A DNA stretch of 64,000 bases, from positions 17,567 through 81,566 of the forward strand of contig DAOVGR010000004.1 in assembly GCA_030672305.1 (NCBI GenBank), read 5' to 3'. The DNA is from Thermoplasmatales archaeon. GTDB taxonomy: Archaea; Thermoplasmatota; E2; DHVEG-1. Shown here in pieces: positions 35,203 to 45,007 of this stretch. A program made the translations under genes and the position numbers. The notes under the pieces are model-generated. The model was not told the DNA's origin. It was given only the letters and a program-made list of their open reading frames with translations, and did not search any database. Within the stretch, counting starts at the first letter, position 1, and each line of letters begins with the position of its first letter.

Positions 35203-36444
35203 TTGAAAATCGCACATTTTTCCTGGGAGTTTCCACCAGTAATCTATGGAGGTCTTGGTACATTTGCTGCTGAAATTACTCAGAAACAAGAATATTTTGG
35301 TAATGAAGTAACTGTTTTTTCTTTGAACCAAGATAATAAATATAAAACCTATGAAAAATGGAATGGTATAGATATATATAGACCAAAGATTTTAGATTTT
35401 ACACAGACATTTAACTTATTTGCAGCTAATGAACTTCGCTCTTGGGGAACTAATCTCAAATTTTTTGCAGATGTTGTAAGCTACAATACAATATCTGCTT
35501 CTCAACTTGTTAACGTACTTGTAAAAAAGAATAACAAAAACTATGATATTATTGATGCACATGATTGGCTTGGAATAATCGGTGGAATGGTCATAAAAAA
35601 AGAACTTAACATTCCTCTTGTTTTTCATGTACACTCAACAGAATATGGAAGATCTATTGGTGATGGTTCTCATACGATTAAAAACATTGAATATGATGGT
35701 GGACAGGTTGCAGATCGCGTAATAACTGTTTCATATTCAATGAAGGAGGAACTAGAAAAACTGGGATATCCATCAGAAAAAATTAGAGTTTGTTGGAATG
35801 GTGTTGATCCAGCTAAATATGATCCAGAAAAAGTATCAGAGGAGGAAAAAAATCAACTACGAAGAAGATATGGAATTAATAACAATGAAAATATGCTGTT
35901 TTTTATCGGGCGTCTAGTAACAGTAAAAGGAATATATAATCTTGTTAAAGCAATGCCAAGCATATTAGAAGATTTCCCGAACTCAAAACTTGTTATATTA
36001 GGTATAGGAGATATGGAATGGGAATTAAAATCACTTTCTAAAGAATTAAACATCCAAGACAACATAATCTTTAGAACAGAATTTATTGATGAAAAGGATA
36101 GAATTATTCATTATGCAGCTTCTGACTGTGTAATACTTCCATCAAGTTATGAACCATTTGGTATTGTATGCACAGAATCAATGTCAATGGCAAAACCAAC
36201 AGTTGTTGGAGCCAATGGAACAAGTGGATTTAGGGAACAAATCGTTCCAGATGGCGATAAGAAATGTGGGATTCATATAAATCCTCATGATCCAAATGAC
36301 ATAGCATGGGGTGTCAAAGAGATATTAAAACTTGAAGATAAGGGTAGATTAATTGGAAAAAATGCACGTGAGAGAGTAATTGATACTTTCAGTTGGGATT
36401 CAGTTACAAAAAGAACATTAGATATTTACAAAGAATTACTTTAG
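35203..36444 (+). CDS. Glycogen synthase-like glycosyltransferase, second paralogue
   Basis: 413 residues from TTG 35203. The upstream GTG at 35188 overlaps the ribosome-binding site GAGGAG (35190-35195), while the TTG is seven bases after it and gives the family start K-I-A-H-F-S-W-E-F-P-P. The donor loop G-G-L-G-T-F-A-A-E-I, D-A-H-D-W-L-G, V-H-S-T-E-Y-G-R-S, F-I-G-R-L-V-T-V-K-G and E-P-F-G-I-V-C-T-E-S are all present. It is slightly longer than the first synthase-like protein and diverged, so the two may differ in acceptor or in donor nucleotide. Confidence 0.88.
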   Translation: MKIAHFSWEFPPVIYGGLGTFAAEITQKQEYFGNEVTVFSLNQDNKYKTYEKWNGIDIYRPKILDFTQTFNLFAANELRSWGTNLKFFADVVSYNTISASQLVNVLVKKNNKNYDIIDAHDWLGIIGGMVIKKELNIPLVFHVHSTEYGRSIGDGSHTIKNIEYDGGQVADRVITVSYSMKEELEKLGYPSEKIRVCWNGVDPAKYDPEKVSEEEKNQLRRRYGINNNENMLFFIGRLVTVKGIYNLVKAMPSILEDFPNSKLVILGIGDMEWELKSLSKELNIQDNIIFRTEFIDEKDRIIHYAASDCVILPSSYEPFGIVCTESMSMAKPTVVGANGTSGFREQIVPDGDKKCGIHINPHDPNDIAWGVKEILKLEDKGRLIGKNARERVIDTFSWDSVTKRTLDIYKELL

Positions 36445-36451
36445 AAGACCT

Positions 36452-38317
36452 ATGCGAGAATGGATTGTAACAAATGGCCTTGGCGGTTATGCTTCTTTAA
36501 CCTATCAAAATACAAATACTCGAAAGTTTCATGGTTTACTTATTTCTAGTTTAAATCCACCTGCTGAAAGATGGGTTTTTGTTTCAAATATACTTGATCA
36601 ATTTCAAACAAAGAAAAAGGAATATGATTTGAAGGATTACAAATGCAATTTTAATTTTGATTTGTTTCCATCGTTTTCTTATGATATTAACAAAGTAAAA
36701 ATTAAAAAAACTGTATTTATGGAAAATGGAAAAAATACAACTATTATAAGATATAAAATTAAAACAGCTAAACCAATAACAATTATTCATAATCCAATAA
36801 TTAACTCTAGACATTTTTATGATGTTAATAAACATAGATACCTTACATTTGATTATGAAGTAAGTATAGATGGAATCAAAATTAAGCCAAGAAATATAGA
36901 TAAAACAATAAAAATATCGCTTAAGGATTCTGATTTTTATCCATTAGATTATTGGGAAGAGCTATATTACGAAAATGATCTTGAAAGAAATGAATCTTGG
37001 GTAGATAATAATGTTCAAATAGGACAATTTAAAAAGACTATTAAAAAATCAGACGAGTATTTTTTGATTTTGTCCACTGAAGAAAATATTAATATCAATC
37101 CTTTAGAAGTTTATTTAAAGGAAAAGAAACGGAAAAATGAATTAATAGACCAAGCAAATCTTCCCTCAAAGTTTAATAAATTAGTTATTTCAACTGATAA
37201 TTTCATTGTAAGAAAAGGAGATGGTAAATCTATAATAGCTGGATATCATTGGTTTGCAGACTGGGGTCGAGATACATTAATTTCACTTCCGGGTCTAACT
37301 CTTGTTACTAAGAGATACAATGATGCTAAACAAATACTTCGGAATTTTAGTAAATATCTGAGAAATGGATTAATACCAAATACATTCATAGACAAAGATT
37401 CAACAATTCTTTATAATACTGTTGATGCTTCATTATGGTATATAGATAGGGTTTATCAGTATCTCAAGTATACAAATGATCGATATTTTTTAAGTGAGAT
37501 ATGGAATTCAATTCAATCGATTATTGAATCATACAAAAACGGAACTGATTTTGATATAAAAATGGATGAAGATTTTCTCATTAGTCATGCTCCGGGTTTA
37601 ACATGGATGGATATAAAAATTAATGATTATTATCCAACTCCTCGATCAAGAAAAGCAGTTGAAATACAGGCTCTATGGTATAATGCACTCAGAATTATGA
37701 GTAATCTTGCTCAGCTTTCAGGAAGAGAAGATCCATATTTTGATTTATCTGAAAAAGTAAAAGAAAGCTTTAATCAACAATATGATAAACAATATGATGT
37801 TATTGATACAAAAGATATTTCATTTAGACCAAATCAGATCTTTCTAGTTTCCCTTGATTATTCTATGATTGACGAAATTCTCCAGAATATAATCGTAAAC
37901 GATGTTCAGGAGAAATTGCTTACAATTTTTGGATTAAGAACACTTTCACCTGACGACCCAAATTATAAAGGAAAATATATTGGAGATTATAATAAGGATA
38001 TTGCGTATCATAATGGAACAGTTTGGCCTTGGCTACTTGGTCCATTTATTAAGGCTTTTTTAAAAGTAAGAAAGTATGATTATGCAAGTCGTAAATATGC
38101 TTATAATAATTTTTTAAAACCGATGTTTGAAGTATTTGATGAAAAATGGGATGGTTCTATAAATGAAATTTTTGATGGAGATCCAATATATGTTCCTAGA
38201 GGGTGCATATCTCAAGCGTGGAGTGTGGCTGAAATCCTTCGGGCCTGGGTTGAAGATATAAATTATATACCTCCACTAAATGAAAAAATCTTTGAATTAC
38301 CTGAAATATGCATTTAA
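36452..38317 (+). CDS. Glycogen debranching enzyme (amylo-alpha-1,6-glucosidase, GH133-like)
   Basis: 621 residues. The N-terminal GDE domain opens with E-W-I-V-T-N-G-L-G-G-Y-A-S and has R-K-F-H-G-L-L-I-S-S. The C-terminal alpha/alpha-barrel has H-W-F-A-D-W-G-R-D-T-L-I-S-L-P-G-L, G-L-T-W-M-D and N-G-T-V-W-P-W-L-L-G-P, with the acidic residues of the family. It removes alpha-1,6 branches of glycogen-like polymers. It starts seven bases after the synthase stop. Its 3' end overlaps the convergent phosphorylase gene by 21 bases. Confidence 0.93.
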   Translation: MREWIVTNGLGGYASLTYQNTNTRKFHGLLISSLNPPAERWVFVSNILDQFQTKKKEYDLKDYKCNFNFDLFPSFSYDINKVKIKKTVFMENGKNTTIIRYKIKTAKPITIIHNPIINSRHFYDVNKHRYLTFDYEVSIDGIKIKPRNIDKTIKISLKDSDFYPLDYWEELYYENDLERNESWVDNNVQIGQFKKTIKKSDEYFLILSTEENININPLEVYLKEKKRKNELIDQANLPSKFNKLVISTDNFIVRKGDGKSIIAGYHWFADWGRDTLISLPGLTLVTKRYNDAKQILRNFSKYLRNGLIPNTFIDKDSTILYNTVDASLWYIDRVYQYLKYTNDRYFLSEIWNSIQSIIESYKNGTDFDIKMDEDFLISHAPGLTWMDIKINDYYPTPRSRKAVEIQALWYNALRIMSNLAQLSGREDPYFDLSEKVKESFNQQYDKQYDVIDTKDISFRPNQIFLVSLDYSMIDEILQNIIVNDVQEKLLTIFGLRTLSPDDPNYKGKYIGDYNKDIAYHNGTVWPWLLGPFIKAFLKVRKYDYASRKYAYNNFLKPMFEVFDEKWDGSINEIFDGDPIYVPRGCISQAWSVAEILRAWVEDINYIPPLNEKIFELPEICI

Positions 38318-39994
38318 AACATATTGTTGAATCATTCGATTTGTATTAAAAAAAGATGCATTAATAGCAATACAACTTCTCATTGTTCTAATCCAATTAT
38401 CCCTGTCATTATAAAATTTTGGAATAATCCAGTTCTCAAGTTTATCGTACAAGTCATTTTTATCTATTTCATCATCAGATTCTGCTTTATCTGTTTTCTC
38501 AGGTCCTATCGCCCATCCTGTGATATTTTCAATACATCCCTCAAGCCACCAACCATCCAAAGTGCTAAACTGAGGAACTCCATTATGAGCAGCTTTCATA
38601 CCAGATGTTCCAGAAGCCTCCTTGGGTCTTCTAGGTGTATTTAGCCATAGATCTACTCCTGAAGTCATCATTTTTCCAATATTTATATCATAATTATTTA
38701 TGAATGTAATTTTAACATTGTTATCAATTGTCTTCATAACCTTAAAGATTTTTTTAATTGCATCTTTTCCAGAATAATCCTTTGGATGGGCTTTCCCTGC
38801 AAATATTATCTGAATAGGTCCTATCTTTTCAGCAATTTGCATTAATCTATTAGGATTAGATATTATAAGATCAGGTCTTTTATATTGTGTTTGTCTACGG
38901 CCGAATCCTACAGTAAAATCATCATAATTCATATTAACGTCAGACTGTTTGTTTACAAAGTCGATAAGTTCTTTTTTTGCCTCCTGGTGAGCGTTCCATA
39001 TTTCCGTTTTTTGTATACTTTGTGCAGATCGAAGAATATATGGGTCAGATCGCCAACCTGGCATATGTTTATCAAAAAGTCTCTTGAATGGCTCAGAAAC
39101 CCAGGTTGTAGAATGAACACCATTTGTAATTGAATCTATTGAGTAACCTGGAAACATCATCCTTGATACCTCACCATGTTTTTTTGCAACACCATTTACA
39201 TAGTGACTAAAAAATAGTGCTAATTTAGTCATGTTTAACTTGTGTTCAAATGTTATGTCATCCAGAATGAAATCAGGAAGAATATTTCCAAGCATTGATT
39301 TTACAATTGAAAGATCATATTGATCATGTCCTGCAGCAACAGGAGTATGAGTAGTGAACACACATTCATCTCTTACTTTTTCTACATCGTTTAACTGATC
39401 ATAGAGTTCAAGAGTACCAAGAGCTGCATGTCCTTCATTCATATGATATCTATCAATGGTAGTATATCCAAGGGCCTGCAGCATTCGGACTCCACCGATT
39501 CCAAGAATAATTTCCTGGGCAAGACGATATTTATGATCTCCTCCATAAAGATACTTAGTCAATGCTTTATCCCATTCGCTGTTTCCTTCTATGTTTGTAT
39601 CAAGAAAAAAAACAGGGACGATAAATCCGCTAATACCTTTCACCTTATAATACCATACACGGATTTTAACATCCCTACTATCGATTTTTACCTCAGTTTT
39701 AGCAGGAAGCAGTTTTAGATAATTTGAAACTTCAAACTGCATTGGTAATTCGATTTGATTTCCATTTTCATCTAATTTTTGATAAAAATATCCCATTTCA
39801 GAAAGGAGAGTTACGCCTACTACTGGGACATTTAGATCAGCACATGATTTGATTGTATCACCCGCGAGGATTCCAAGACCGCCACTATAAGTTGGAATAT
39901 TTTCATCTATACCAATCTCCATAGAAAAATAGGCAATCTTTGGTTTACCAGTAATCTTATCAGTTTTCTTCTTATCTTCTAGACTATCAGGCAT
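38297..39994 (-). CDS. glgP: Alpha-glucan phosphorylase, short form (GT35)
   Basis: 565 residues, shorter than the ~800-residue muscle/GlgP type but similar to short archaeal and Thermotoga-like forms. I-A-Y-F-S-M-E-I-G-I near the start, H-M-N-E-G-H-A-A-L-G, the pyridoxal-phosphate block E-A-S-G-T-S-G-M-K-A-A-H-N-G-V (Lys binds the cofactor) and S-T-L-D-G-W-W-L-E-G are present. It releases glucose 1-phosphate from alpha-1,4-glucan. GGAGA precedes the ATG. It is convergent with the debrancher, with 21 bases of overlap, so degradation and the operon are transcribed from opposite sides. Confidence 0.93.
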   Translation of the reverse strand: MPDSLEDKKKTDKITGKPKIAYFSMEIGIDENIPTYSGGLGILAGDTIKSCADLNVPVVGVTLLSEMGYFYQKLDENGNQIELPMQFEVSNYLKLLPAKTEVKIDSRDVKIRVWYYKVKGISGFIVPVFFLDTNIEGNSEWDKALTKYLYGGDHKYRLAQEIILGIGGVRMLQALGYTTIDRYHMNEGHAALGTLELYDQLNDVEKVRDECVFTTHTPVAAGHDQYDLSIVKSMLGNILPDFILDDITFEHKLNMTKLALFFSHYVNGVAKKHGEVSRMMFPGYSIDSITNGVHSTTWVSEPFKRLFDKHMPGWRSDPYILRSAQSIQKTEIWNAHQEAKKELIDFVNKQSDVNMNYDDFTVGFGRRQTQYKRPDLIISNPNRLMQIAEKIGPIQIIFAGKAHPKDYSGKDAIKKIFKVMKTIDNNVKITFINNYDINIGKMMTSGVDLWLNTPRRPKEASGTSGMKAAHNGVPQFSTLDGWWLEGCIENITGWAIGPEKTDKAESDDEIDKNDLYDKLENWIIPKFYNDRDNWIRTMRSCIAINASFFNTNRMIQQYVLNAYFR

Positions 39995-40140
39995 TTATCT
40001 CTCCTTTTTTCACATTCCACCATTCAATGTAATAACAGGGTTCTTAAAAATATTTCATTTTATTTTTAACATATAATGGTATCATTTATAAGTATGTTTG
40101 ATATACAAAATATTTAAACAGATAGAGTGGGATGTTTATA

Positions 40141-40380
40141 ATGTCTGATAAAATTTGTAATATTTGTAGTAAAAAAATTGATCTTAATGATCATCCTCTT
40201 GGATTAGTATTTGAAGATCAAGTCTTTATTTGTCAGGATTGCAGTATAAAGCATTCACAAAAAGAATTATCAAGATTATCAAAGACTATAATGCAGTGTC
40301 CAACCAATGGTATGCCAATTGCACTTTGGATAATTCATGAACAAAACAGAGACAAGACAATGATGACTGTAAAAAAATAA
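40141..40380 (+). CDS. Small four-cysteine zinc-finger protein
   Basis: 79 residues from ATG 40141. GTGGG lies about nine bases upstream, whereas the ATG at 40132 is directly adjacent to it. Two CxxC pairs (C-N-I-C and C-Q-D-C) form a likely treble-clef or LIM-like zinc site (D-H-P-L-G-L-V-F between them). The remainder is basic and helical. No family is recognised. It is followed by the isoprenoid operon after 55 bases. Confidence 0.6.
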   Translation: MSDKICNICSKKIDLNDHPLGLVFEDQVFICQDCSIKHSQKELSRLSKTIMQCPTNGMPIALWIIHEQNRDKTMMTVKK

Positions 40381-40435
40381 AATATTTAATCTTTTTATGA
40401 AAATCCTTTTTAGAGTATAATTTATTCAGCAGAAT

Positions 40436-41218
40436 ATGTATATTATCAAATTTGGCGGTAGTGTAATTACCAACAAAACAAAAGAAAATTGCTTCAAACA
40501 AGAAGTAGTTGATGATTTAGTTAAAGCAATAAAAAAAGCAAATAAAGAGACAATAATTATTCATGGTGCAGGTTCATTTGGTCATATCATTGCAGATAAA
40601 TACAATTTAAATAAAGGCCATAAGTCAAGTGATCAACTGCTTGGTTTTTCCCTTACACATGGAATGGTTCAAAAATTAAATTCCTTGGTTTTAGATTCAT
40701 TACATAATAATGGTATACCCGCTGTATCAATACCTCCTCACTCTTCTTTAATATTGAACAATCATAATCCTTTAAAATTTGATTATATTATTTTTAAAGA
40801 ATATCTTGACATGGGTTTTACACCAGTTACTTTTGGAGATGTTGTACTTGATAAAAAATTAGGTTTTTCTATTTGCTCTGGGGATCTTTTAATGCTACTT
40901 CTTGCTGAAAACCTCGAACCAGAAAAGACAATTTTTGTTATAGATGAAGATGGTTTTTTTACTTCAAATCCAAAAGAAGATAAAAATGCAGAATTAATTG
41001 AATCAGCAACAAAAGACCAGTTAAATGGATATGTGGCATCAAAAGATAGACATGCTGATGTAACTGGAGGTATGCAAGGAAAAATTGAAACAATAAAAAA
41101 AATAGCAGAACTAGGTATTGATACAATTTTGCTAAATGGTAATAAACCTGATAGATTATTCAAGGTCTTAAATGGAGAAAAAACCAAGTCCACAATTATA
41201 ACTGGAGGTCAGAAATGA
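40436..41218 (+). CDS. ipk: Isopentenyl phosphate kinase
   Basis: 260 residues, amino-acid-kinase fold. It makes isopentenyl diphosphate from isopentenyl phosphate in the archaeal alternative mevalonate pathway. I-I-K-F-G-G-S-V-I-T near the start is the ATP-binding Lys/Gly loop. I-I-H-G-A-G-S-F-G-H contains the substrate-binding His characteristic of this enzyme. D-V-T-G-G-M-Q-G-K lies near the C-terminus. Its stop overlaps the fni start (ATGA), forming a coupled operon for isoprenoid lipids. Confidence 0.93.
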   Translation: MYIIKFGGSVITNKTKENCFKQEVVDDLVKAIKKANKETIIIHGAGSFGHIIADKYNLNKGHKSSDQLLGFSLTHGMVQKLNSLVLDSLHNNGIPAVSIPPHSSLILNNHNPLKFDYIIFKEYLDMGFTPVTFGDVVLDKKLGFSICSGDLLMLLLAENLEPEKTIFVIDEDGFFTSNPKEDKNAELIESATKDQLNGYVASKDRHADVTGGMQGKIETIKKIAELGIDTILLNGNKPDRLFKVLNGEKTKSTIITGGQK

Positions 41219-42255
41219 ATATAACCGAAAGTAGAAAAGACGAACATGTGAAAATCTCAATTGAAAAAAATGTTGCAGCTCATCATAATTATTGGGATGA
41301 CGTTAAACTTATACATAATGCTCTTCCTGAAATAAATAAAAATGAAATTGATCATTCAACAGAGCTATTTGGAAAAAAACTAGGAGCACCTTTGGTTATC
41401 TCTGCTATGACTGGTGGTTATACTAAAGCTAAAAAAATAAATGAGAATCTTGCAGCCGCTGCAGAGAAATTTAAAATTGGTATGGGTGTTGGTTCTCAGA
41501 GAGCTGCACTCGAAAATGACAGCTTAAGGGATACTTATGGTATAATTAAGGACTATGATATTCCTCTTCGTTTTGCAAATATTGGGGCATCTCAATTAGT
41601 TATTTGGGGGCATAAGAAGTCTTTAGAGAATTCACAAAAAATGATAGATATGATTGATGCACATGTTTTTATTATTTGTTTAAATTTTTTACAAGAAGTA
41701 ATACAAGCAGAAGGTGAAGCTAATGCAAAAGGTTCTTTTGAGGCGATAAAAAAACTTGCAGAAGATTTAGATACTCCAGTTGTCGTAAAAGAATCTGGAG
41801 CAGGTATTTCTTATAGTGTGGCTGAGAGACTTTCAAAAACCAAGATTTCTGGAATAGATGTAGGTGGGCTAGGGGGTACTTCATTTTCAGCAATTGAACA
41901 TTATCGTGCTAAACTTATAGAAGATGAACTTCATGCTCGAGGAGGCAATACATTTTGGGATTGGGGTATTCCAACTCCCACATCTATAGTTGAAGTTGGA
42001 GATGCAACCGATTGGAAAATCCCAATAATTGCAACCGGCGGAATTAGAAATGGCCTTGATGCTGCAAAAGCTATTGCACTTGGTGCAAGTTGTGCAGGAA
42101 TTGCACGTACTCTTCTAGGACCTGCAACCAAAAGTAAAGAGACTGTAATTTATGAGATTGATGCAATTATCAAAGAACTTCGTGCTACAATGTTTCTTGT
42201 AGGTATTGATAATATATCAAAGATGGCAGATATTGGTGTAGATTTATGGATATAG
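41215..42255 (+). CDS. fni: Isopentenyl-diphosphate delta-isomerase, type 2
   Basis: 346 residues. It interconverts isopentenyl and dimethylallyl diphosphate using FMN and NADPH. Signature blocks are I-S-A-M-T-G-G-Y, G-M-G-V-G-S-Q-R-A-A-L-E, F-A-N-I-G-A-S-Q-L, V-V-V-K-E-S-G-A-G-I and G-L-G-G-T-S-F. The C-terminal A-T-G-G-I-R-N-G-L-D-A-A-K-A-I-A-L-G-A is the flavin phosphate-binding region. One tenfold difference from many relatives is a slightly unusual I-C-L-N-F-L-Q-E where N-x-L-Q-E is expected. Coupled to ipk upstream and overlapping the prenyl synthase by ten bases. Confidence 0.95.
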   Translation: MNITESRKDEHVKISIEKNVAAHHNYWDDVKLIHNALPEINKNEIDHSTELFGKKLGAPLVISAMTGGYTKAKKINENLAAAAEKFKIGMGVGSQRAALENDSLRDTYGIIKDYDIPLRFANIGASQLVIWGHKKSLENSQKMIDMIDAHVFIICLNFLQEVIQAEGEANAKGSFEAIKKLAEDLDTPVVVKESGAGISYSVAERLSKTKISGIDVGGLGGTSFSAIEHYRAKLIEDELHARGGNTFWDWGIPTPTSIVEVGDATDWKIPIIATGGIRNGLDAAKAIALGASCAGIARTLLGPATKSKETVIYEIDAIIKELRATMFLVGIDNISKMADIGVDLWI

Positions 42256-43229
42256 ATTTTGAACTTAAGAAAAGAGCAGATTTTTTTAATACACAACTTG
42301 AAAAATTCCTTGATGGAGGTAATCCTGAATCTCTTTATAATGCAGCAAGACATCTTCCTTTAGCAGGAGGTAAAAGACTTAGACCATGTTTTAGTCTAAT
42401 CTCATGTGAAGCTGTAAAGGGTGATATTATCAAGGTGATACCATTGGCTATTGCTCTTGAATTAATCCATAATTTCACCCTAATTCACGATGATATCATG
42501 GATAAATCAAAACTAAGACGAAATCTTCCAACTGTTCATGTTAAATTTGGGGAACCATCTGCAATAAATGCAGGAGACCTCTTATTTATAAAAGCCTTTG
42601 AATCAATGCATAATATATCTATAGATTGTTCTATTTTCAAGAATGTCGAATTTGGTTTTATTGATTTTATTAAAGAAATATGTGAAGGTCAACAATTGGA
42701 TATGGATTTTGAAAATAAGCAAACAGTTAATGAGGAAGAATACCTTGAGATGATACGTAAAAAAACCGCAGTATTTTTTCAGTTTGCTGCTGAAGCTGGT
42801 GCAATAATAGGAGGAGGCACCCAGGATGAAATAAATGCATTAAATGAATATGGACTAAATGCAGGATTAGGTTTTCAAATTTGGGATGATTATTTGGATA
42901 TAAGCAGTGATGAAATAACACTTGGTAAAGACATCGGCAATGATATAAGAAATGGTAAGAAAACCCTAATTGCAGTTCATTGTTTAAATAATGCTGTTGG
43001 TGATGATAAAGAACTTTTAGATAGAATATTTGGGAATATAAACGCAGCCGAAAATGAAGTTAGACAGGTTTATGACTTGTTCAAAAAATTGAAATCTATT
43101 GATTATGCAAAAAATACCGCTCTAAATTACATTTCTACAGCAAAAAATGTATTAGATAAGCTTCCAGATTCAGAAGCAAAGCAACTCCTCTTAGAGCTGG
43201 CTGATTATTCAATAAAAAGAAATAAGTAG
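42246..43229 (+). CDS. Polyprenyl (geranylgeranyl) diphosphate synthase
   Basis: 327 residues, typical length. It condenses isopentenyl diphosphate with allylic diphosphates to give the C20 or longer chains of archaeal lipids. The first Asp-rich motif is L-I-H-D-D-I-M-D (~residue 80) followed by R-R-N-L-P-T-V-H. The second is F-Q-I-W-D-D-Y-L-D (~residue 216). G-G-K-R-L-R-P near residue 40 binds diphosphate. Chain length (C20 or longer) is not determined here. It overlaps fni and is six bases before gltX. Confidence 0.93.
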   Translation: MDIDFELKKRADFFNTQLEKFLDGGNPESLYNAARHLPLAGGKRLRPCFSLISCEAVKGDIIKVIPLAIALELIHNFTLIHDDIMDKSKLRRNLPTVHVKFGEPSAINAGDLLFIKAFESMHNISIDCSIFKNVEFGFIDFIKEICEGQQLDMDFENKQTVNEEEYLEMIRKKTAVFFQFAAEAGAIIGGGTQDEINALNEYGLNAGLGFQIWDDYLDISSDEITLGKDIGNDIRNGKKTLIAVHCLNNAVGDDKELLDRIFGNINAAENEVRQVYDLFKKLKSIDYAKNTALNYISTAKNVLDKLPDSEAKQLLLELADYSIKRNK

Positions 43230-43235
43230 AATATT

Positions 43236-44951
43236 ATGTCAAAGGAAAGAATTCGGAAAACTGCAAGGATTTATGCGCTTCAGAATGCTGTGCAGTTTAA
43301 TGGAAAAGCAAATCCTAAAGCAGTAGTAGGCAAAGTTATCGCTGTTTTACAGAAAGAAGGTTTTTCTCCAAAAGAGTTGATTCCAATTATTAATACTGTT
43401 ACTTCAGAAGTAAACGAATTATCTTTAGATAATCAAAAAAATGAGTTAGAAAGAATTGCTCCAGAACTTCTAAAAAAGGAAAAAAAAGAAAGAGATTTTT
43501 CCTTACCTGAACTCCCTCATGCAAAAAAAGGAAAGGTTGTTACTCGTTTTCCACCTGAACCAAATGGATATTTGCATATTGGCCATGCTAAAGCTGCAAT
43601 TGTTGATTATGAATATGCAAAAATGTACGATGGTAGATTCATATTACGTTTTGACGACACTAATCCAGAAAATGCTCATCTTGAATTTTATGATGCACAA
43701 AAAGATGATCTTATATGGCTAGGTATAGAATGGGATGAAGAATATAATACATCAGATAATATTGAAAAACATTACAAATTAGCTGAACAATTAATTAAAC
43801 AAGAACATGCATATGTTTGTACTTGTGATACTAGTTTTATTAAAGAATGTCGTTTTAATGGCAAAGAATGTGATTGTAGATGTATTGATACTGGAGAAAG
43901 TCTCGATATTTGGGGAGAAATGATTTCTTCATCAATAGAAGGTGCTATTCTTAGACTCAAAGGAGATATGACTTGTGATAACACAGCGATGAGAGATCCA
44001 ACATTATTTCGGATAATTGAAAAAGAACATCCACTGCAGGGAGATAAATACCGTGTATGGCCTACATATGATTTCTCAGGTGCTGTAGAGGATAGCATCA
44101 GTGGTGTGACTCATCCTTTTAGAACTAAAGAATATGAACTTCGAGATGAATGCTATTTCAAACTTCTTGACCTATTAGGAATTAGAAAACCTCATCTTAT
44201 GGAGTTTGCTAGATTGTCAATAGAAGGAATGCCTGTTTCAAAACGTAAAATTAAGCCGTTAATTGAAAGAGGAGATGTTTTAGGTTATGATGATATCAGA
44301 CTTCCAACTCTTAGAGGATTGAAAAAGCGTGGAATTTTACCTCAGGCAATTAAAAAATTTGTTCTTGAACAAGGAATTTCAAAAGTTGAATCATCTGTAA
44401 CATTTGGTCTTTTGGAAGCAGCAAATAGAAAAATTATTGACCCAATAACCAAACGCTATTTCTATGTTAGTGATCCCATAAAGCTTGTAATCGATAATGC
44501 ACCCCAGAATGAAAAGAAAATAGATTTCCATCCAAGAGATAAAAAATTAGGTAATAGAACCATTAAAACAGATAAAACATTTTATGTAGAAAAGCTGGAT
44601 ATGAATAAATTAAAAGTTGGAGATATTTTTAGATTAAAGGATCTTTTTAATGTTAAAATAAAAAAGAAAAACGATCAAATTACAGGAGAGTATGCTGGAG
44701 AGGAATTAATTTCCGATTCTGCAAAAATACAATGGACAACAGATAAATACGTTAATTTAAGTGTGTTTATACCCCATGTACTATATATTGGTGAGAAGTT
44801 TAACAAAGATAGTCTTGAAAAAGTTGAAGGTTTTGCAGAAGAATCGGTTGGAAATATAAAAACTGATGAAATAGTTCAATTTGAAAGATTTGGCTTTGTA
44901 AGAATTGAAAATGTTAACAATAAAATAAAAGGCTTTTTTACACATAAGTAA
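43236..44951 (+). CDS. gltX: Glutamyl-tRNA synthetase (archaeal type)
   Basis: 571 residues. The class I signature is P-N-G-Y-L-H-I-G-H-A near residue 110, and the KMSKS equivalent is P-V-S-K-R-K-I near residue 330. Domains follow the archaeal GluRS/GlnRS plan: an N-terminal helical extension (~1-95), the Rossmann core with C-x-C and C-D-C-R-C clusters (~190-220, likely zinc-binding), and a C-terminal beta-barrel anticodon region. In archaea lacking GlnRS it charges tRNA-Glu and often tRNA-Gln. It ends the isoprenoid operon, a layout seen in many archaea. Confidence 0.95.
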   Translation: MSKERIRKTARIYALQNAVQFNGKANPKAVVGKVIAVLQKEGFSPKELIPIINTVTSEVNELSLDNQKNELERIAPELLKKEKKERDFSLPELPHAKKGKVVTRFPPEPNGYLHIGHAKAAIVDYEYAKMYDGRFILRFDDTNPENAHLEFYDAQKDDLIWLGIEWDEEYNTSDNIEKHYKLAEQLIKQEHAYVCTCDTSFIKECRFNGKECDCRCIDTGESLDIWGEMISSSIEGAILRLKGDMTCDNTAMRDPTLFRIIEKEHPLQGDKYRVWPTYDFSGAVEDSISGVTHPFRTKEYELRDECYFKLLDLLGIRKPHLMEFARLSIEGMPVSKRKIKPLIERGDVLGYDDIRLPTLRGLKKRGILPQAIKKFVLEQGISKVESSVTFGLLEAANRKIIDPITKRYFYVSDPIKLVIDNAPQNEKKIDFHPRDKKLGNRTIKTDKTFYVEKLDMNKLKVGDIFRLKDLFNVKIKKKNDQITGEYAGEELISDSAKIQWTTDKYVNLSVFIPHVLYIGEKFNKDSLEKVEGFAEESVGNIKTDEIVQFERFGFVRIENVNNKIKGFFTHK

Positions 44952-45007
44952 ACTTTTTAAGTAATTATCAGTTTATATATCTCACAACACTAGGAGTGGG
45001 ATGTAGT

